Positions 56,163 to 64,000 of a stretch of DNA of 64,000 nt are shown piece after piece. Every line of letters begins with the position of its first letter. Within the stretch, counting starts at the first letter, position 1. The notes under the pieces are model-generated. The model did no database searches. It was not told the origin of the DNA and saw only the letters and a program-made list of their open reading frames with translations. The stretch spans positions 2,303,016-2,367,015 of the forward strand of contig OZ024789.1 in NCBI GenBank assembly GCA_964017065.1. Direction: 5' to 3'. Source of the stretch: Haliclona indistincta (lineage: Eukaryota; Porifera; Demospongiae; Haplosclerida; Chalinidae). A program made the translations under genes and the position numbers.

Positions 56163-56612
56163 AGTGACTATAGCCGTGTTAGACTAGTGACTAGCCGTTT
56201 TAGACTAGCGACTAGCCGTGTTAGACTAGTGACTAGCCGTGTTAGACTAGTGACTAGCCGTGTTAGACTAGCGACTAGCCGTGTTAGACTAGCGACTAGC
56301 CGTATTAGACTAGTGACTATAGCCGTGTTAGACTAGCGACTAGCCGTGTTAGACTAGCGACTAGCCGTGTTAGACTAGTGACTAGCCGTATTAGACTAGT
56401 GACTATAGCCGTGTTAGACTAGCGACTAGCCGTGTTAGACTAGCGACTAGCCGTGTTAGACTAGTGACTATAGCCGTGTTAGACTAGCGACTACTGAGCC
56501 GTGTTAGACTAGCGACTAGCCGTGTTAGACTAGCGACTAGCCGTGTTAGACTAGTGACTAGCCGTATTAGACTAGCGACTAGCCGTGTTAGACTAGTATA
56601 GCCGTGTTACAT
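56163..56612. repeat. 21-bp tandem repeat, about 21 copies
   Basis: The unit is GCCGTGTTAGACTAGYGACTA (21 bases), with occasional 23-base variants carrying an extra TA. The repeat lies about 70 bases outside the right end of the inverted-repeat element. Stop codons in the variants exclude a coding role. Confidence 0.95.
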
Positions 56613-56786
56613 CAACAAGCTGTTGCTGTCAGGACCAAAAGAAGAACAGAGAAAGCACTGTTAAAATAAATTTTTAACTACTTCTCAAAAAATTGATGCA
56701 TGTATCATACGAATTTTGTTAGTAAAACTATTAAATTTTTTAAGTGAATAGTACTGCACTAACAATTAATACATGTACTTTACCAG

Positions 56787-56977
56787 TGAAGTCACTAGTG
56801 GCTCCTCATTCTTCTCAACTCTCCTCACTGCAGGCAGTCACTGATCCAGAGAGAAGCGTGAGACGCAAGCATCGTAAACGCTTGCTAAAGCGGGAAGCTA
56901 GGAAGAGGAAAAGTGTTTGTAAACCAGCTGCTCAGGCTCACTATAGTCCATTCTTAGTGAAGAGAGTCAAACAATAA
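56787..56977 (+). CDS. Candidate terminal exon encoding a very basic tail
   Basis: Open from an acceptor (CTTTACCAG) to a TAA at 56975-56977. The end of the translation is strongly basic (RRKHRKRLLKREARKRK, then YSPFLVKRVKQ), which resembles a nuclear or nucleolar localisation tail. I do not recognise the protein and no upstream exon is certain. A 21-bp tandem repeat lies directly upstream. Confidence 0.3.
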
Positions 56978-58387
56978 TAGTGTGTTAGTGTGATCATCTG
57001 ATGATATGATGTGATGATCAGTCAATTGATCGAGTTGATTGTGATGGTTTGGTACTGAGTGTTCCAACAGAGACTGAGCAGTACTGCACCGCGGGGGGTA
57101 CGACAAGCTAATTTATTCTGACGTAATGCTGACGTAGCTTCACGTAGGCAATGATTTAGTAAACCAGAATACATTGCGTTTTTCCTGGTCTGCTACGCCT
57201 TTAGAGGACAATTTGACCGGTAAGTATGTTGCTAAATCGATTCTACTGCCCAAGACCTTTCGTTTAAGCTACCGTACCCCACCCGTACCTCTTTTATAGT
57301 TTTTGCAGTACAGAGAGATGAAGATAGAGAATTGGTTGGGAAAATTATTTACCCAAGAAAACACCAACGTGATCAAAACAGCATTGCTATCATTCTAGAG
57401 CATCATTCGGTTAATAATGTAAAGAAATTGTGGCTGTACTTGGCGCACAAACTCTGGCTGCAATACGCACAAATGTTGTCCAATCACTGTAACAGCAGAA
57501 AGCTTGTTTCAGCTATTTTCAGTAGATTGTTCTGGAATATTACTTGCCTTGACCTGGAGTGTAAACAATGCACATTTGAGCTCGATAACATGTACTATAG
57601 TGCGATGCTCATCTAGTACTAGTACAGCGGTTTCATGACTTCTTGCAAGGAAAAAGCGTAGAGCGTAAAGCGTAGAGCGTGACCTGTTAATTCGCTAAGT
57701 CCTTGAAATGCATTCTTTGGCCCGGATCGATTGAGCTAGCGCGCGGTAAGTTCGTACGATCGAATTGAATGTAAGGTAAAGAGGCGGAGTCCGATCTAAA
57801 CCAGGCCATGTGGCGCGTGTAGCTAGCTCGACGTGTAGCCTTCAACTATGGATCAATCGTGGCGCTATTCGCCCTGGGCTCCATTCCCTGGCTACTATCA
57901 ACCCTCTTCTTTTGGTGCTGGTCTTAGTAATCATCCATCTAACTTGGCTGTTGGCTGCGATGGCCTCGTACGTCAAGTCCAGTGCTTCGAGTCATGTTGG
58001 TACACCATGCGCCATCTTAGATCATCAGGATAAGCGCTGGACCGTAAGTTAAGGGGCAGAGCTTTACTTGACTCGAATTCGATCGACCATACCGCACCGT
58101 TTACGCTAGCGCTCCAGATTACGTTAATATAACTCGCACTCAAAGTGCTAACGATTCATAATGAACGGTATTCATTAACATTTCAATGGCTTCCCGGCAA
58201 GAAGACATGAAACCGCTGTAATGAGATTCACAACATTAATGAATTTAGTTTAGCTCCACCCATTGCTGTGAGAGTCTGCAGGCCACGGCGCTCGGTTCTT
58301 CATGTGATGATATCCTTTCTTCTTTGATATCGATGTTGATAGTGGTCATTACATGCTGATACTGTATGTGTGACTACCTCTTGAGAT
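56978..58387. other. Intergenic with weak exon-like blocks
   Basis: Open stretches at about 57303-57616 (VFAVQRDEDRELVGK) and 57848-58033 (MDQSWRYSPWAPFPGYY) have a protein-like look but no recognised family or joined exons. A GTAGAGCGTAAAGC short repeat lies at 57656-57680. The promoter of the Kelch gene should be in the last few hundred bases. Confidence 0.35.
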
Positions 58388-61300
58388 ATGGCGACTCCTC
58401 AGCGTGAGTAGGCGTGTTAGATACCGTACTGTTAGCAACTTCTTACTCCTCATGCACAGCGAACAACAGGTACGAGCCTGATCCTCGTGATGAACACCAA
58501 ACCATTCGTGTTGGTAGTAACGTGTATATGTGGGCTGGAAGGGTGGACGGTATGCCAAAGGTACACGACAGTCAAGAAAAGAGACGGTTTATATCCTGTG
58601 TGGAGGTGTTCCATTCTGAGAGAGGAGACTGGACATGTCAGCCAACAAGTGGAGCTCCTCCACTGGGAGTGCGTGGATATGGCTGTACTACAGTGGGTGA
58701 TGCACTCCACTTCTTTGGTGGTTACTGTAACCATGGTGACTGCTATCATAACAGTATTCACTCATTGAGCACATCGTCCCTTCACTGGGTGGAGTTATCA
58801 CCCACCACATCAGAGGGTGGGGCACCGATGAGAAAGAGTGGCTGTGGTACAGTAGCATTTAAGGATGGAGAGGAGGACATCTTGTACATAGTAGCAGGGT
58901 ATGGTCCAAATCCATCATATCATCAGCCTGGAGCACAGTATGAAAAAGCTAGTAAGATTCGTGATCGTGTCAGATGCAATGAGCAGCACATGTTCTCACT
59001 GAGTACAAGTGAGTGATACTGTACATACATGTACTATAAGTGTTGGAACAGTTTACTAATGTATGTAGAGATAGTGCTTGTGTACTAGCTCAGTTTTTCT
59101 ATCATTTATTATCACTATGATAGTAAAAGTATGAGTAATACATAATTGTTAGATACTGAGTCAAGGGTCGTATACGGGAATTATAAACCCGACGCGATTG
59201 TTGTGATGACCCAGCGAAGCGAGGTCGTTACTTAGCACGGAGGGTTTATAAATCACGTATGACCCGCTGACGAGGTATCTAACTTATTTATAGCATAGCA
59301 ACTGTACTTTTCGACGAAAAAGCTACGATAGAACGCTCTTTTGCTGACTTTTTGTGTCCAAGACGACGTTTTTGACCCAACTACTCAACAAGTTACGGCT
59401 AGTCCTCCAACAGCAGTAGCTTTTATCCCAGCTACCACACCACCACCACCACCATCTCTCAGCTCGCTCTGTGACTTCCATCGCCGGATACTAGCCCAGC
59501 CCTTGTGAGCTCCACCCATTCATCTATATACTACCGCTAACCTCCCATCAACTTCTGTCTTAGCACCAACCACCAGCTTTCTCCAGAATGCCTCTTCGCC
59601 ACTAACTAACTCTAATCCACTCTCTCATCTACTACTGTTCCACTAACCAGCTCCTCCCTCACTGGCTCTTCGACACTATCCAGCTCTGTTACAGCACTAT
59701 CTACCTACTCTGCACCCTCTACTAGCTCCTACCATCAGCAGCAGCATCCTTCTAGCTCTAGGTTCACTGTCAGCAAATCTCGGCAGTCCTGCTTTCTGTG
59801 TTGTATTCTGACTTTGTTTACACAGCAGTTGTTATGAATAGTATTATAAGTACACAGCAGTTGTTAGTATTATCAGCATTTGTCCACACAGCAGTTGTTA
59901 TGAATAGTATTATCAGTATGAATAGTAGTATTATTGAATATGAGAAATATAACCCAGAAACTGGGCAACCTGATTGGTCACACACTCTCAGCTATGCTAT
60001 AAAAATGTATATTGTACATGTACATTATTTTACCATTGAGTGGTACTATACCAGTAGTAGTGAGAGATGATGTCATCACCTCCTGCAGGAGAGTGGAGCT
60101 CACCAAACATTACTGGACAGCCTCCTCCTCCATTGTCCCATTTCACACTTACTCCAGTGGGTGAGAGAAAAGCTGCACTGTTTGGTGGTAGGTGTGGATC
60201 AAAACCCATCAGTGATGACCTGTTGATAGCTGAGCTGAGTAGAGATACTGTGGTGAGTGTTATGAGGATTGTGTGATAGTGTGGGTTATACATTGATCAA
60301 ATGTTAAACCAAGTAGCAAAAATTAACATAATTATCGTTATCATTCTACAATAGTGTATTTCTAATAGTGTGAACTCTGAGTGTTTCATAACCCTTTAAT
60401 TATCTTGCTGAAATTTTAACCCCGTAAATGCTGACCACTTCTCTCGTGAATACATGTATCTCGTGTGTCTTTTGTGCTACTGGTCTCAAATTTGCGTCCT
60501 TTTACGCCAGTGAGTAACCGCAATTGCACACACTCAAGTCAGTCGATATGCCCCTCCCACTTCGAAACTGAAGCCGATAAAGTGCAACGACCTCGTCAAA
60601 TTTTGCTCAAAGTTAGTACTTTGGGGCTGGCTACTGAAAAGTACATACAAATAGCAGTGGTTTTGGTGAGTGCAAAATGTAGCCCAGATCATAGAGAATG
60701 CACAAAAATGTGTTTTCCGAGCTTCCTGAAGCCATAAAATGTCCAGATTTTCTTGGCTGCCGTTTTTTATTCTTAAAATGTTGTGAAATTTGTGCTGAAG
60801 CCATATAAATGCCAACGCCATAACGTTTAGCCGGGGGGGCGCGCTGAAAACCACTGGATTTTTTACGGTTATTTGTATTCTTCAATTTAGTTTAATTTTG
60901 GGATATTTTAACACTTTTTGATAAAGTTATGGTGTCTGAAGCATGTATGTCGCTAGCCTCGAGGCTAGTATGTCGCCAAAAGTCGACAATAGGGGTTGAA
61001 GGGTTAACCGGGAGATGAAACCTTGTAATAATGCTAAGATCCTATGGTAAAGGTCACTAGAAATTGCTAGTTGTCAAGAATTTCATAAATGGAATTGTGT
61101 CATTAATTGTGATGTCATCACTAAATCTTGATAAGCTTCATTCGGTAAGGTGTGGATATTCATGGATAATGCATTGTAGATCAAAGCAGGAGCGCTGAGT
61201 ACTGGCTTACAGAGTTCAAAATAACCTGAATTCAAAAGTAAATAGAAAGTCAGATGAATTAAATTTGTTTCCGGGTCACTAGCAACTTCCGTACGAGACG

Positions 61301-63910
61301 CGGGGCACAGGCAGAAAATCTGTGACTATCTCGGACGTTTCAGGACGGTTGACATCTATGTGACGTCAATACGTGATGTCCAATCGTGCATAAGGGTGAG
61401 CACAATATTCCGGAATAATTTAAGAATAATGGTCTGGTTCAGGAATAGAGAATTTTAGGAACAATTTTCTAAACCACACCCCGAAGTAATTCATAATTCA
61501 AATTTTTATGTAATACAAGACTAAAGGAGTGTATTCTGATCGACAGTACAGTGCATTACACGTAGAAACATCAATGATCTTCCTGTACAATGGTCACCAA
61601 GCTACAAATACAAGAACTGTGTTGCTTATTTCCAGCTAATAACGACTTCCTGTTTCAATTTCCATATACTATCACAGCTTAGGTCCGTATATTTGTTGAG
61701 CGCAAACCTTGGATCGGGACAATCCTTGGATTGCGCTGCTCAAAGCATGGATCCATGCATGCTTTGCACGACAATCCACGGATTGTCCGCTCAATCCATG
61801 GATCGCGCAACGAAGGAGCTAAGCAGGATCTGACCAAACCATAGATCAACGCCCGCTTCTTCCAACGTGAAGCAAGATGCGCTGTGCATGTGTGTAGATT
61901 TTGTGCTGCTAACAAGACATGCTGCTTTGCTAGCTAGTACTGAGTTATCAATATTCTCATGGCCTCAGTTAATCATTCTCGCTACCGCAGTTTGCATTCA
62001 CTTTGAAAACTTACCAAGCGATAACCGATAAGCCGGTCAGCGCCGCAATAGCGGCGCCGCAGTGCGCTGTAGTCCATCATGTCGTATGAACCCTCGAGAA
62101 CCAAAGCATACGATAGCGATCTTCGCTGACAAATGATATACCAAGTCAAAGTTTTAGACTACAGTGTTGGTCAAGTGAGTGCCAATCTTGGAGTTAGCCA
62201 TTCGACTATAAAAGGCGTGGCTATCACTGGCCGGCTCAGCGCTTAGCGCTTGGCACCCTGTCAAAGTGTATGCAAACTGCGGTAGTAATCCGATGACACC
62301 ACTGCAATAATACTGATCTGTCCAGAGTGTGATACAATAAAAATAATATTGGAATAGAGAGGCAAATGATTAATGTATTGTTAACGTAGCTAGTTAATGT
62401 ATTGTGTTCATTACTTCGGCGTCCTGCCTGCCACAAACTAGATTTTCACTTGGTCGACCCAGGGAAGCAAACTTCAGCCTATTAACTATCATTTTAGCTA
62501 AAAAAAGTTGCATTAGAGTTGAAAAAGTATGTTCCAAAACGCACTTCAAAGTCGTGACTATCGCCCAATTGATATAGCTGATGTCAAAATGTGATTTTAT
62601 CGATCTGTAACTAAAAAAGTAAACTCGATTTTGAGTTGGTCGACCCCAGGTCTAATAGAACATGGTCTGACGCTTTTTCAAAATTTAAATCCGAGGAAAA
62701 AAGTAGGTTCTACTTTTGAGGTGATCATGAAGTTGGGTAAGAAGCAAGTTTTGACCGGGAAGAAGTGCAGTGCAGCAGTTGCGTTTAGGACAGTTACTGT
62801 TTAAACTGCAGCGCTAGTATCTCAGACTATCCCTAGACTATCCCTATAGACTGTCTAGAAACTAGTATTAGCAATTATAGTGTAGGAGGGAGCCAGAAAT
62901 CACTCGTGGCCGCCATTTTCTATGAGCATTGATTTGTGAAGTCTACCATGCTAGCAAATGGCAACAACACTTTGTAGTTCAGGCAGACATTCGAGGCGCA
63001 CCAATAGGAGTTCTTTTCGGTACCATAGACGCTACTGGGACTAGTGGAAACTGTGTAAGAAGACGTACAGTGAACTATGATCCAAGATGACCTTCACGGA
63101 ACGGAGTGGTTGTCATTAGCAACCCGTTACATTCATCGTGTTACATTACAAGTAAATCGTGTTCTGTGCATAGAAGTAATTCAGTGTAATGTCCTTTATC
63201 AGTTATGATCACTTTTTGAAAATAATAGCGAGAATTGTGACACTAATAACACACCATATAAATAAAACTGTAAATATGCAATCGTTTTGCAATTGTGGCA
63301 CGACAGACCTCTACGAGATTTCAGGTTTCTTGCAGTGCTGAAGTCACCTACGTGCACTGATGTGTTCAGTCTCATGCTGACTTTGTTCACTGTACATACA
63401 AATAGCAGCATATTTTTTACAGTGTAATCACATACACTATTGCTAACACATCATGTTTGCTGGGAGCATGTCTGTTATAAAGTGATAGCCAAGGATGAGT
63501 CTGCTCTTCCTCTTACCAGCACTGGACCAGGATCAACAAACCTATCAACCGATCAGTGGAATGGCCTGCTGAGTGGAGGTTTTATCATGCTACTACATGT
63601 GTGAGTGGTCCACTACTAGTGATAGTGGGAGGGCACACTATTGGGGGTAGAGCCATCAGTGACTGTTGGATTGGTGACCTCACTACAAACCAGTGGAAGA
63701 AGGTATAGTGTTTGTATCTTAGACACTTTCAAGATTGGTTTGATATTGTATACATTCTTCAGCTATCCCTCCCTGACTCTGTAACTGAACGATACTTACA
63801 CTCACTTTCTGCTCTACAACTATCACCACACAGTGTGTTACTGGTATTATTTGGTGGATCAAGATCACTTGATTTTGATACTCTATCACACACTGCTCTC
63901 ATTGAATTGA
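58388..63910 (+). CDS. Kelch-repeat protein gene, 5' part (continues beyond the window)
   Basis: Exons: 58388-58403, 58460-59008, 60089-60252, 63520-63702, 63763-63910; the phases join (1, 1, 0, 0, 1). The protein starts MATPQ. It carries Kelch blades, each with the glycine pair and the spaced Y/W: GYGCTTVGDALHFFGG then SLHWVEL; GCGTVAF...LYIVAGYG; ERKAALFGGRCG then ISDDLLIAEL; FYHATT...LLVIVGGH then DCWIGDL..NQWKK; SVLLVLFGG. Kelch propellers are protein-binding scaffolds, often joined to other domains that may lie downstream of the window. Exon 1 has only 16 coding bases, so the start is the least certain part. The last visible exon ends at GTGAGT and the gene continues to the right. Confidence 0.85.
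59158..59283. repeat. Imperfect inverted repeat in a Kelch intron
   Basis: GGGTCGTATACGGGAATTAT followed by AAACCC is mirrored as GGGTTTATAAATCACGTATG followed by ACCC. Probably a small element remnant; the intron also carries short TATGAATAGTATTAT duplications near 59830-59920. Confidence 0.6.
60392..61010. mobile_element. Probable inverted-repeat element in the large Kelch intron
   Basis: ACCCTTTAA at the left and TTGAAGGGTTAACC at the right form weak inverted ends. The block CTCCCACTTCGAAACTGAAGCC recurs near 37000. No transposase. Boundaries are tentative. Confidence 0.45.
61690..61830. repeat. Cluster of short palindromes
   Basis: Iterated CAATCC..GGATTG and CATGGATC motifs (AAGCATGGATCCATGCATGCTT) form nested palindromes in ~140 bases. 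Confidence 0.7.
61985..62282. mobile_element. 298-bp Tc1/mariner deletion derivative with a transposase HTH relic
   Basis: TIRs beginning CCGCAGTTTGCAT (about 55 bases, imperfect) between TA dinucleotides at 61983-61984 and 62283-62284. Inside, from ATG 62079, the plus strand reads SRTKAYDSDLR, a TGA at the expected Trp position, then MIYQVKVL, VSANLGVSHSTIK. This is the N-terminal helix-turn-helix of a mariner-like transposase. The DDE catalytic domain is deleted. TIRs, target site and coding relic all agree on the superfamily. Confidence 0.85.
62283..63519. other. Right part of the large Kelch intron
   Basis: No further exon is required by phase between 60252 and 63520, and none is recognised. 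AT-rich unassigned sequence. Confidence 0.5.
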
Positions 63911-64000
63911 GTGAGTACTATCAATGTATTGTCCATGCAGTACAGCAGCTATAGTGAGAGACACTGGGCAGTGGTACAGGTGTACTGCTGACATAACAGC

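Overview
The window looks like a piece of a compact, AT-rich invertebrate genome, most probably a demosponge such as Amphimedon. This is inference from the gene types (a Ras GTPase, an intronless POT-family transporter, a Kelch gene with short exons), short GT-AG introns, very many small inverted-repeat elements, frequent TACATGTA palindromes and a 200-base assembly gap. Nothing in it looks prokaryotic: there are no operons, RBSs or CRISPR arrays.

Layout. 1-6.6 kb is a satellite array of ~408-bp monomers, partly organised as 816-bp dimers. 7.9-9.3 kb holds three decayed C-terminal fragments of retroelements with a restriction-like endonuclease (REL) domain. 10.3-14.1 kb is a Ras-family GTPase gene of eight exons, with a frame break in exon 6 and a C-terminal CAAX box (CKLL); its 2.9-kb intron 2 is filled with repeats. 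14.2-24.5 kb is repeat-rich: a 101-bp tandem array, a ~114-bp tandem array, a ~1.9-kb tandem segmental duplication, microsatellites and an inverted-repeat element. 25.5-31.5 kb is a complete BEL/Pao LTR retrotransposon with identical 191-bp LTRs, a 5-bp target duplication and one open 1,824-codon polyprotein. 32-44 kb is a dense set of short non-autonomous DNA transposons, several with clear target-site duplications (TA, 8-bp hAT type, TTAA), plus a few unassigned exon-like blocks. 44.9-47.3 kb is a second block of the first satellite family in opposite orientation. 48.4-50.7 kb carries a tRNA-headed SINE next to an intact POT/SLC15-like transporter on the minus strand. 54.06-56.09 kb is an inverted-repeat-bounded element enclosing an internally deleted RT-REL gene. 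58.4 kb to the right edge is a multi-exon Kelch-repeat gene that runs out of the window; its large intron holds a mariner deletion derivative.

Only three host genes are well supported (Ras-like, POT transporter, Kelch). They show no evident functional link. Most of the remaining sequence is mobile or tandem repeat. No new enzymatic or defence system was recognised. The most unusual structures are the inverted-repeat element carrying retroelement coding sequence, the two oppositely oriented satellite blocks, and the small elements with readable insertion histories.
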